Of a DNA stretch of 5,701 nucleotides, positions 1 through 5,701 are shown piece by piece (the stretch's first letter is position 1; every line of letters begins with the position of its first letter). The stretch spans positions 1 to 5,701 of the forward strand of contig MGSR01000094.1 in assembly GCA_001798565.1 (NCBI GenBank), read 5' to 3'. The DNA comes from Deltaproteobacteria bacterium RIFCSPLOWO2_12_FULL_60_16. GTDB taxonomy: Bacteria > Desulfobacterota > Binatia > UBA9968. The translations under genes and the position numbers were made by a program. The notes under the pieces are model-generated. The model was not told the DNA's origin. It saw only the letters and a list, made by a program, of their open reading frames with translations, and ran no database searches.

Positions 1-638
1 TGACCGAGGAGCTGTTTACGGCCGTGGCCGGGGAGATTCTCGGATCGCTCGAAATCTCCTCGGGAGATCAGATCATCGATCTCAAGCCGCCGTGGCGGCG
101 CTTGTCGGTCCGGGAGGCGATCGAGGAGTACGGCGGGGCGAAGCAAGGGCAGGTATCGACTCTCGACGGGTTGCGCGCCTACGCGCAATCCAAGGGGCTC
201 AAGCTCGACCCGGGGCAGCCTTACGGGAACCTGCTGGTGGAGGTGTTCGAGGAGGTCGCGGAGTCCCGGCTGATTCAACCCACCTTCGTGACCGGCTATC
301 CCCTGGAGGTGTCTCCGCTGGCGCGCAAGAACGACGCCAACCCGGCCCTGGTCGACCGCTTCGAGCTCTACATCGGCGGTCGAGAGCTGGCCAACGCCTT
401 CTCTGAGCTGAACGATCCCGCGGACCAACGCTCCCGGTTCGCGCAGCAGGCGGAGGCGCGCCGGGCCTCCGAGGAGGCGGGCAGCGCCGTGGACGAGGAC
501 TTCTTGCGCGCCCTGGAGTACGGCATGCCCCCGGCGGCGGGAGAGGGGATAGGGATCGACCGCATGGTCATGCTCCTTACCGATTCTCCCTCGATTCGGG
601 ATGTCATCCTTTTCCCTCTGCTCCGGCCTGAACGCTGA
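1..638 (+). CDS. lysS: Lysyl-tRNA synthetase, class II, C-terminal part (5' end outside window)
   Basis: The enzyme charges tRNA-Lys with lysine in the cytoplasm, using ATP. The reading frame is already open at base 3, with [14 protein letters not shown] preceding the first internal GTG at base 24, so this is the 3' part of a longer gene and not a gene starting there. About 211 codons are visible. The sequence follows the catalytic core of bacterial Lys[21 protein letters not shown], then [14 protein letters not shown], then class II motif 3 GEGIGIDR (bases 540-563), whose arginine contacts ATP, and the family ending [12 protein letters not shown]. Motifs 1 and 2 and the N-terminal anticodon-binding domain lie upstream of the window. 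There is no C-terminal extension; the protein stops three residues after LRP. The TGA stop abuts the ATG of the next gene, so lysS probably shares a transcript with the Lol genes. The identification is secure; LysS versus a LysU-like paralogue cannot be separated from this part. Confidence 0.97.
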   Translation, partial: TEELFTAVAGEILGSLEISSGDQIIDLKPPWRRLSVREAIEEYGGAKQGQVSTLDGLRAYAQSKGLKLDPGQPYGNLLVEVFEEVAESRLIQPTFVTGYPLEVSPLARKNDANPALVDRFELYIGGRELANAFSELNDPADQRSRFAQQAEARRASEEAGSAVDEDFLRALEYGMPPAAGEGIGIDRMVMLLTDSPSIRDVILFPLLRPER

Positions 639-1889
639 ATGAACTACGAGCTCTTCATCGGTCTCAGGTATCTGCGCGCGCGCCGGCGCGAGACCTTTAT
701 CTCTCTGATCACCCTGATATCGATTCTTGGGGTCATGATCGGGGTCATGACCCTCAACGTGGTGATGGCCGTCATGACCGGCTTTGAGGAGGTTCTGCGG
801 GACCGCCTCCTCGGCATCAACGCCCATATCGCCGTGGTCAAGCCGGGAGATCGCCTGACGGATTATGAGCAGGTCGTCGATCAGATCGAGCAGGAGAAAG
901 GCGTCGTGGCCGCCGCCCCTTCGGTCTACGGCCAGGTGATGGTCACCTCAGGCGCGCGGGTCTCCGGCGTGGTGGTTCGGGGCATCGATCCGGAGCGGGC
1001 CGCGCGGGTCGTCGATATCCAGCCCTATATAAAGGAAGGGAGCCTCGGGGCCCTCAATAAGAGCTATCCTGTCGAGGTCGAAGGACGATCCGTGTCGCTG
1101 CCCGGGGTGATCCTCGGGACCAGGCTGGCGGGGCAGCTCAAGGCGCTGGTCGGGGAGCCGGTTCAGGTGGTCTCTCCTCTGGCCACGCCGACCGTGCTCG
1201 GGATGGTGCCGAAGGTCCGGCGCTTCGTGGTGGTGGGGCTGTTCGACTCGGGGATGCACGAGTACGACGCCACCCTGGTTTATATGAATCTCGCCGACGC
1301 GCAGCGCTTCTTCGAGATCGGCGACTCGGTGAGCAGCATCGAGATCCGGGTTGAGGACGTTTACCAGGCCCAGGAGATCGCCGGCCGAATCCAGCGGAAG
1401 CTGGGCTTCCCCTATTTTGCCGAGGACTGGTCCCGGCTCTGGCCCAACCTCTTTTCCGCCCTGAGATTGGAGAAGACGGTCTACTTCCTGGTATTGCTGC
1501 TCATGGTGCTGATCGGCGCCTTCAATATCATATCGACGTTGATCATGGTGGTGATGGAGAAGAAAAAAGACATCGCGATCCTCCAGTCGATGGGGGCGAC
1601 GCGCCGCAGCATCCGGAGAATATTTCTCATCAAGGGCTGCGTGATCGGCACGGTGGGGACGCTCCTCGGCGTGCTCTTCGGCTACGGCATCTGCCTCTTG
1701 ATCGAGCGCTACCAGTTCATCGAGCTGCCCAAGGACGTTTTTCTCATCTCCACCGTTCCCGTGCGGATCTATCTCGGAAACTTCGTGCTGGTGGCCCTGA
1801 CATCCTTTTTCGTCTGCCTGCTCGCCAGCGTCTATCCGGCGCGGCACGCCGCCAAATTGGACCCGGTAGAGATCATCCGCTATGAGTAA
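639..1889 (+). CDS. Lipoprotein-releasing ABC transporter permease, LolC/LolE family
   Basis: This is the inner-membrane permease (416 aa) of the Lol exporter, which extracts mature lipoproteins from the inner membrane and hands them to the periplasmic carrier LolA. The start is the family N-terminus MNYELFIGLRYLRARRRE. Four membrane segments are visible, at about residues 21-47, 280-306, 329-355 and 378-400. The long periplasmic domain between the first two is MacB-like, and the C-terminal third is an FtsX-type domain. The cytoplasmic segment EKKKDIAILQSMGAT (307-321) is the expected contact with the ATPase, and [18 protein letters not shown] is the family C-terminus. No second permease is seen: lysS lies upstream and lolD downstream. 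The protein mixes LolC-like and LolE-like traits, so it may work as a homodimer like LolF; I leave the symbol empty for that reason. No Shine-Dalgarno site precedes the ATG, which follows the lysS stop directly, suggesting coupled translation. Confidence 0.94.
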   Translation: MNYELFIGLRYLRARRRETFISLITLISILGVMIGVMTLNVVMAVMTGFEEVLRDRLLGINAHIAVVKPGDRLTDYEQVVDQIEQEKGVVAAAPSVYGQVMVTSGARVSGVVVRGIDPERAARVVDIQPYIKEGSLGALNKSYPVEVEGRSVSLPGVILGTRLAGQLKALVGEPVQVVSPLATPTVLGMVPKVRRFVVVGLFDSGMHEYDATLVYMNLADAQRFFEIGDSVSSIEIRVEDVYQAQEIAGRIQRKLGFPYFAEDWSRLWPNLFSALRLEKTVYFLVLLLMVLIGAFNIISTLIMVVMEKKKDIAILQSMGATRRSIRRIFLIKGCVIGTVGTLLGVLFGYGICLLIERYQFIELPKDVFLISTVPVRIYLGNFVLVALTSFFVCLLASVYPARHAAKLDPVEIIRYE

Positions 1890-2559
1890 GCTGCTCGAGG
1901 TTCGAGCCCTGCACAAGTCGTTTGTCGAGACCGGAGAAGAGATCCGCGTCCTGCAGGGATTGGATCTGGAGCTGGAGGAAGGGGAAAAGATCGCCATCGT
2001 CGGCGAGTCCGGCGTCGGCAAGAGCACCCTGCTTCATCTCCTGGGCACGCTGGATCGGCCGAGCAGCGGCCAGGTAATCTACCGCGACAGGGATCTCGCC
2101 TCGCTGGACGAAGAGACGCTGTCCGAGCTGCGCAATCGGGAGATCGGCTTCGTCTTCCAGTTTCATTATCTCATGCCCGATTTCAGCGCCCTGGAGAACG
2201 TCATGCTTCCCGCGCTGGTCCAGGGTTGGGAGTGGGAAAGGGCCCGAAAGGAGGCGGAGAGACTGCTCGACGTGGTCGGGCTGAGCGAGCGCATGTCCCA
2301 CCGGCCGGGAAAGCTTTCCGGCGGGGAGCAGCAGCGGGTCGCCGTGGCTCGATCGGTGATCGTAGGACCTCGGCTGATTCTCGCCGACGAGCCGACGGGG
2401 GACCTGGATCCCGCCACCGGGGAAGAGATCCAGGATCTCTTATTTCACCTCAACGAGGAGAGAGGGATGGCCTTCGTCGTGGCCACCCACAACCGTGGAT
2501 TCGCCGCCAGGGTGGGCCGGCAGATGGAGCTTCGTGAAGGCCGGCTTTTTCCATTGTGA
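1882..2559 (+). CDS. lolD: Lipoprotein-releasing system ATP-binding protein LolD
   Basis: This is the cytoplasmic ATPase (225 aa, about the usual length) that powers lipoprotein release through the LolC/E-type permease. All ABC motifs are intact: Walker [10 protein letters not shown] (41-49), the Q-loop in [17 protein letters not shown] (Gln93), the signature [14 protein letters not shown] (145-158), Walker [13 protein letters not shown] (165-176) with the catalytic Glu, and the switch His203 in ATHN. The stretches [14 protein letters not shown] and [17 protein letters not shown] are typical of LolD and separate it from FtsE and MacB-type ATPases. The ATG overlaps the permease stop by 8 bases (ATGAGTAA), which fixes the start and implies coupled translation at matched stoichiometry. 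Nothing appears truncated or mutated. FtsE or another MacB-family ATPase is an unlikely alternative given the neighbour. Confidence 0.95.
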   Translation: MSKLLEVRALHKSFVETGEEIRVLQGLDLELEEGEKIAIVGESGVGKSTLLHLLGTLDRPSSGQVIYRDRDLASLDEETLSELRNREIGFVFQFHYLMPDFSALENVMLPALVQGWEWERARKEAERLLDVVGLSERMSHRPGKLSGGEQQRVAVARSVIVGPRLILADEPTGDLDPATGEEIQDLLFHLNEERGMAFVVATHNRGFAARVGRQMELREGRLFPL

Positions 2560-2579
2560 TTCGGAGCCAATGTTTTACC

Positions 2580-2608
2580 TTTACAAAAGTTCGCGAATTT
2601 GCTACAAA
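2580..2608 (+). promoter_or_regulatory. Candidate sigma70-type promoter for bamA-skp-lpxD
   Basis: In the AT-rich gap after lolD, TTTACA (2580-2585, one mismatch to TTGACA) is followed after exactly 17 bases by TACAAA (2603-2608, two mismatches to TATAAT). The -10 is preceded by TGC (2600-2602), an extended -10 element. Transcription would begin near base 2615, leaving an untranslated leader of about 39 bases before the preferred bamA start. I saw no sigmaE-like GGAACTT/TCTGA pair. The match is by eye, and AT-rich spacers produce chance promoters, so this is a candidate only. Confidence 0.45.
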
Positions 2609-2631
2609 AAAGGTGATTTGGGCAGGTTATT

Positions 2632-2640
2632 GGGGAGAGG
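2632..2640 (+). promoter_or_regulatory. Possible ribosome binding site for bamA
   Basis: The purine run GGGGAGAGG lies 13 bases before the preferred bamA ATG at 2654. It is the best Shine-Dalgarno-like stretch for that start, but the spacing is longer than usual. A rival is AAGGTGAT (2610-2617), directly before an in-frame TTG at 2618. That start would lie almost on the predicted transcription start and would give an unusually long signal-peptide n-region. Confidence 0.4.
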
Positions 2641-2653
2641 CGACAACGGGCCG

Positions 2654-5026
2654 ATGACGGAAATAGCCAGGTTTTGCAGGATAGTCGCAGTTCTCTTGCT
2701 TATTTCTTTGTCTCTGTTGATCCCATTCAGCTCCCTCTCCGCGCAGGAGAAAGTGCAGCTGAGGGAGATCAGGATCCAGGGGAATTTGAGGGTAGAAGAG
2801 GACGGAATCCGGCTTCATCTCAAGGCGCGCCCGGGAGATCTCTTTGATCCGTCGGTCGTGGACCAGGATGTCAAGGCGATCTACCGGATGGGTTTTTTTG
2901 ACGAGGTCAAGGCCGAGCTCTCTCCCGAAGCTGTTCTCACTTACCTGGTCAAGGAAAAGCCCTACATCAAGGAAGTCAAGATCCAGGGCAATTCGCAGGT
3001 CGGCAAGGACAAGATCGAAACCGCCCTGGGTATCAACCCGCGCACTATTTTGGATCGGGACAAGGTGGCGGAAGGCGCTGAAAGGGTGAGGAAGCTCTAC
3101 GGCGAGCAGGGTTATCTGAACGCCAGCGTCGAGTTTTCCGTGGCCCTGGTGGAAAACAACCAGGCCACTGTTCATCTGGACATCGAAGAGGGCGGCAGGC
3201 TCTTGATCCAGAGGATCTCCTTCGAGGGTAACCGGGCCTTCGTGGACGGCGATTTGAAGGGGCTCATGGCGACCAAGGAGAAGTGGTTCCTCTCCTTCAT
3301 CACCAACAGGGGCGTCTTGGACCGCGATATTTTGACCAACGATCTGGCGATTCTCTCGGCTCACTATTACGATCACGGTTACATCAACCACAAGATCGAC
3401 GAGCCGGTGATCTTGAAGCAGCGCGACGGCATTGAAGTGGTGATTCGCATCGAGGAGGGCGAGCAGTACAGGGTGGGGAAGGTCGAGATCGGCGGCGAGC
3501 TGATCGAGGAGGCGGAAGCGCTGCTCAAGAAAATGGAGCTGACGACCGGCCAGATTTTCCGAGGGAGCCGTCTGCGCGGCGACATCACCAAGCTTTCCGA
3601 GCTGTATTCCAACAAGGGGTTCGCGTTTGCCCAGGTGGAGCCTGTGACCAAAGTTCAGGCGGAGCAAAAGAGCGTGGACGTCGCTTTGGTGATTACCCGC
3701 GGCCCGCCGGTCTATTTCAACCGCGTGATGGTCGCCGGCAATACCAAGACGAGGGACAAGGTGATTCGCCGGGAGATGGAGGTTGTCGAACAGGAGCTTT
3801 TTTCCGGCGACCGGATCAAGAAGAGCCGCAACGCGCTGCAGCGGACGGGCTACTTCGAGGATGTCCAGCTGGGGACGAAAAAGACCGATCAGCCGGACAG
3901 CGTGGATCTCATGGTGGACGTCAAGGAAGGACCCACGGGGACTTTCAGCATCGGCGCGGGTTACAGCAGCGGCGACAATTTCATCTTCACGACCTCGGTG
4001 GCGGAAAAAAATCTCTTCGGCCGGGGCCAGTCGGTCAACGCCAGCTTTGATCTCGGAACGCTGCGGCAGGACTTCGTGCTGAGTTTCACCGAGCCTTACC
4101 TGTATGACACGCCGCTGACCATCGGCGCAGACGGCTTCAATACCCGCCGGGAGTTCAATGAGTTTACGTCCAGGAGAACGGGCTTCGGCATGCGCACCGG
4201 GTACCCCTTGAAGCGTTTGGACCTGCCCTACTTCAGGCGCCCCGCGGACGATAACGGCTACGGAAGGTCCGGCGGGGACTATCCTCCCTTCATAGAATAC
4301 AGCAGGGCCGGGATGTCCTACGAGCTCACCCGCGAGAAAATCGGCAGCGTGGACTCCGATGCCGCCGCCTCGATCAGGGACGAAAAAGGGATCTCGTGGA
4401 CGAGCAGCATGACCCCGAACCTCTCTTACGACAGCCGGGATCATTTCTTCAGTCCCACCGAGGGGACGAGCGCGGGGTTGGCCGTGAAATTCGCCGGCTT
4501 GGGAGGGGACAACAATTTTCTCAAGAGTGACATGAGGGGACGGTGGTATTATCCGGTGCTCAAGGATCCCGATTGGGGCGGGACTTACACGGTGGCCCTG
4601 GGAGGGGCGCTCGGCTACGGCCTGGGGTTTAAAGAGCGGTCCAACGGGAAAAAAGATCTGCCTCTGTTCGAGCGCTATTTCCCCGGCGGCTTGAACTCGG
4701 TGCGCGGTTTTGCCGAGCGCAGCCTTGGCCCCCGCGAGGGAGGCGACTCGGTAGGGGGGGACAAGCAGGCGGTTCTCAATGCCGAACTGCTGTTCCCGAT
4801 CATGGAGCAATACGGCCTGCGCGGGGTGGCCTTCTTCGACATGGGTCAGGCGTTCAAGAAATCGGACAGCTTCTTTGAGCTGGCTGATTACAGGAGGTCG
4901 GTCGGAGTGGGCGGCCGCTGGCTGTCGCCCTTCGGTCCCCTCCGCGTGGAGCTCGGCTTCCCGCTCAACAAGAAATCGGGCGACGACACTTCGGTGGTAG
5001 GCTTCGCTTTGGGCGGTCAACAGTAG
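2654..5026 (+). CDS. bamA: Outer membrane protein assembly factor BamA (Omp85 family)
   Basis: BamA is the essential outer-membrane insertase that folds beta-barrel proteins. From ATG 2654 it is 790 aa, a normal length. A signal peptide covers about residues 1-30 (hydrophobic VAVLLLISLSLLIPF, cleavage after SLSA, mature QEKVQ). Five POTRA domains follow at about 34-101, 104-178, 182-270, 273-350 and 352-426, several opening with an IxxxGN-type strand (IRIQGN, VKIQGN, ISFEGN, VMVAGN). The barrel runs from about 428 to the end and includes the Omp85 loop motif VRGF (683-686) and FFDMGQAF. The frame is open upstream to ATG 2495 inside lolD, but that start gives no signal peptide at the N-terminus and a 65-base overlap; 2654 places the signal peptide correctly. 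Oddities: the last residues are GGQQ, not an aromatic, and about 28 extra residues sit at 520-547. It precedes skp, its functional partner. Confidence 0.97.
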   Translation: MTEIARFCRIVAVLLLISLSLLIPFSSLSAQEKVQLREIRIQGNLRVEEDGIRLHLKARPGDLFDPSVVDQDVKAIYRMGFFDEVKAELSPEAVLTYLVKEKPYIKEVKIQGNSQVGKDKIETALGINPRTILDRDKVAEGAERVRKLYGEQGYLNASVEFSVALVENNQATVHLDIEEGGRLLIQRISFEGNRAFVDGDLKGLMATKEKWFLSFITNRGVLDRDILTNDLAILSAHYYDHGYINHKIDEPVILKQRDGIEVVIRIEEGEQYRVGKVEIGGELIEEAEALLKKMELTTGQIFRGSRLRGDITKLSELYSNKGFAFAQVEPVTKVQAEQKSVDVALVITRGPPVYFNRVMVAGNTKTRDKVIRREMEVVEQELFSGDRIKKSRNALQRTGYFEDVQLGTKKTDQPDSVDLMVDVKEGPTGTFSIGAGYSSGDNFIFTTSVAEKNLFGRGQSVNASFDLGTLRQDFVLSFTEPYLYDTPLTIGADGFNTRREFNEFTSRRTGFGMRTGYPLKRLDLPYFRRPADDNGYGRSGGDYPPFIEYSRAGMSYELTREKIGSVDSDAAASIRDEKGISWTSSMTPNLSYDSRDHFFSPTEGTSAGLAVKFAGLGGDNNFLKSDMRGRWYYPVLKDPDWGGTYTVALGGALGYGLGFKERSNGKKDLPLFERYFPGGLNSVRGFAERSLGPREGGDSVGGDKQAVLNAELLFPIMEQYGLRGVAFFDMGQAFKKSDSFFELADYRRSVGVGGRWLSPFGPLRVELGFPLNKKSGDDTSVVGFALGGQQ

Positions 5027-5055
5027 TATTTGCCTTTCGGAAATCTCATTCGTTC

Positions 5056-5060
5056 GGAGG
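5056..5060 (+). promoter_or_regulatory. Strong Shine-Dalgarno site deciding the skp GTG start
   Basis: GGAGG lies 4 bases before GTG 5065, within a 38-base gap after bamA. It is the clearest ribosome binding site in the window. It supports a GTG start, which also places a signal peptide exactly at the N-terminus (MKKSFAVLLLAFFALPAWA). Confidence 0.8.
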
Positions 5061-5064
5061 TTTT

Positions 5065-5598
5065 GTGAAGAAGAGTTTTGCGGTTCTTTTGCTGGCGTTT
5101 TTTGCCCTGCCGGCGTGGGCTCAGGAAAAGGTCAAGATCGGGGTCGTGGATATCCAGAGGATCATCAGCGAATCCCAGGCCGGGAAAGTGGCTAAGGAAA
5201 GATTTCGCACCCACGTTAAAAAGGTGGAGACGGAACTCATCAGGGAAAAGCAGGAGGTCGAAAGGCTGAAGAGCGATTTCGAGAAGAAGAGCCCTCTCAT
5301 GAAGGAAGAGGACAGGAGAAGCCTGGAGAAAGAGATACAGAAGAGAGAACGCGGGTATGTTCTCAGCGCGCGCGATTCCCAGGAGGAGCTGCGCCAAAAA
5401 GAGGGGGAAATGACCGGGGAGATCTTCAAGGACATCGTGAAGGTTGTCAATGAGGTAGGCAAGGGCGACAAGTTCTCGATCATCGTCGAGCGCTCGCAGG
5501 TGCCCTACAGCGATGAAGGCATCGATATCACGAAGAAGGTGATCGACCTGTACAACAGTCGCGTTCCTGCGCCGGGAAAGGTGACCAAGGGCAAGTGA
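5065..5598 (+). CDS. skp: Periplasmic chaperone, Skp/OmpH family
   Basis: Skp-family proteins are trimeric periplasmic chaperones that hold unfolded outer-membrane proteins on the way to the Bam complex. This one is 177 aa, close to the family size. A signal peptide covers residues 1-19 (MKKSFAVLLLAFFALPAWA, cleavage before QEKVK). The mature protein opens with the family strand KIGVVDIQRIISES (24-37). A long, highly charged helical region at about 38-128, rich in Lys, Glu and Arg, would form the coiled-coil arms. The C-terminal body strand and helix follow, FSIIVERSQVPYSDEGIDIT and KKVIDLYN, then a short basic tail. It begins at GTG with a strong GGAGG site, 38 bases after bamA, and its stop overlaps the next gene, so it is probably cotranscribed with bamA and lpxD. 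Family membership is clear; trimer formation is inferred from the family. Confidence 0.94.
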   Translation: MKKSFAVLLLAFFALPAWAQEKVKIGVVDIQRIISESQAGKVAKERFRTHVKKVETELIREKQEVERLKSDFEKKSPLMKEEDRRSLEKEIQKRERGYVLSARDSQEELRQKEGEMTGEIFKDIVKVVNEVGKGDKFSIIVERSQVPYSDEGIDITKKVIDLYNSRVPAPGKVTKGK

Positions 5599-5604
5599 CC
5601 AAGG
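5581..5604 (+). repeat. 10-bp direct repeat at the skp/lpxD junction
   Basis: GTGACCAAGG occurs at 5581-5590 and again at 5595-5604, separated by GCAA. The first copy codes for Val-Thr-Lys near the end of Skp and supplies an AAGG that may serve as a ribosome binding site. The second begins with the probable lpxD start codon. The 14-base period makes this look like a small local duplication, though chance is possible. Confidence 0.6.
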
Positions 5605-5701
5605 TGCGGAAAACCCTTTCCGAACTGGCCGGTCTCGTTGGCGGTAGGGTGGTTGGCGATGGTGGAATTGAAATACTCAGAGTGGCGTCGATCGAGGAGG
5701 C
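5595..5701 (+). CDS. lpxD: UDP-3-O-acylglucosamine N-acyltransferase LpxD, N-terminal part (3' end outside window)
   Basis: LpxD transfers a 3-hydroxyacyl chain from acyl-carrier protein to the 2-amino group of UDP-3-O-acylglucosamine, the third step of lipid A synthesis, in the cytoplasm. Only 35 codons and two bases of the next are visible. They match the start of the N-terminal uridine-binding domain: TLSELAGLVGGRVVGDG followed by IEILRVASIEEA. The left-handed beta-helix and catalytic His lie beyond the window. The start is taken as GTG 5595, which overlaps the skp stop as GTGA and has AAGGG three bases upstream. GTG 5604, in the same frame, would remove only three residues (M-T-K) and cannot be excluded. 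The position after skp matches the bamA-skp-lpxD order of many Gram-negative bacteria, including E. coli, where fabZ and lpxA follow. Confidence 0.9.
   Translation, partial: MTKVRKTLSELAGLVGGRVVGDGGIEILRVASIEE

Noticed and set aside
948..2027. Open frame of 359 codons on the minus strand opposite the permease and lolD
   Set aside because: It is again in register with the permease codons and shows His/Asp/Arg-rich composition typical of antisense translation in GC-rich DNA. The sense genes are secure.
2529..2550. Terminator-like GC-rich stretch followed by five T at the end of lolD
   Set aside because: The only stems are 3 to 4 base pairs with loops that are too small or imperfect. The bases are also the last codons of lolD. 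No credible rho-independent hairpin forms.
2495..2653. Longer bamA N-terminus starting at ATG 2495 inside lolD
   Set aside because: It would add 53 residues before the signal peptide, overlap lolD by 65 bases and include the AT-rich promoter-like gap. The signal peptide places the start at 2654.
2627..5020. Open frame of 797 codons on the minus strand opposite bamA
   Set aside because: It is in codon register with bamA and exists because bamA lacks TTA, CTA and TCA codons. Its translation shows no recognisable domain, and the sense strand is an unmistakable BamA.
5027..5064. Possible separate promoter or regulatory element before skp
   Set aside because: The 38-base gap shows only a ribosome binding site and a short TTCGGA repeat. 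There is no convincing -35/-10 pair, so skp is best read as cotranscribed with bamA.
1..5701. A novel or previously undescribed system
   Set aside because: Every reading frame of substance belongs to a well-known housekeeping or envelope-biogenesis family in a familiar order. There are no mobile elements, defence genes, arrays or unexplained long gaps.

Overview
This window is a stretch of Gram-negative envelope-biogenesis genes, all on the + strand, with almost no non-coding DNA. In order it carries: the 3' part of lysS (lysyl-tRNA synthetase); a complete LolC/LolE-family lipoprotein-release permease; its ATPase LolD; BamA, the outer-membrane protein insertase; a Skp/OmpH-family periplasmic chaperone; and the first 35 codons of lpxD (lipid A biosynthesis). 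The only gaps are about 94 bases between lolD and the preferred bamA start, and 38 bases between bamA and skp. No RNA gene, mobile element, CRISPR array or clear terminator is visible.

The organism is a diderm bacterium that makes lipid A, with a moderately high GC genome (roughly 60% by eye; GTG starts; TTA, CTA and TCA codons absent from bamA). As I recall, the order lysS-lolC/E-lolD-bamA-skp-lpxD is typical of Deltaproteobacteria in the broad sense (Geobacter-like Desulfuromonadota and related uncultured lineages). That placement rests on remembered gene order and has not been checked by a search.

The genes are packed in two blocks. In lysS-lolC/E-lolD the lysS stop is directly followed by the permease start, and the permease and lolD overlap by 8 bases. 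This suggests one transcript and translational coupling. An AT-rich gap follows, with a plausible extended -10 sigma70-type promoter (TTTACA, 17 bases, TACAAA). The second block is bamA-skp-lpxD, with a strong Shine-Dalgarno site before skp and a 4-base GTGA overlap between skp and lpxD.

The products serve the three main cargoes of the outer membrane. The Lol permease and LolD extract lipoproteins from the inner membrane. Skp carries unfolded outer-membrane proteins across the periplasm and BamA inserts them. LpxD adds the N-linked acyl chain to the lipid A precursor.

I see no undescribed system here. The points worth a second look are a permease mixing LolC-like and LolE-like features, a BamA that ends in Gln-Gln instead of an aromatic residue, an extra segment of about 28 residues in a BamA barrel position expected to be a short periplasmic turn, and the internal promoter.
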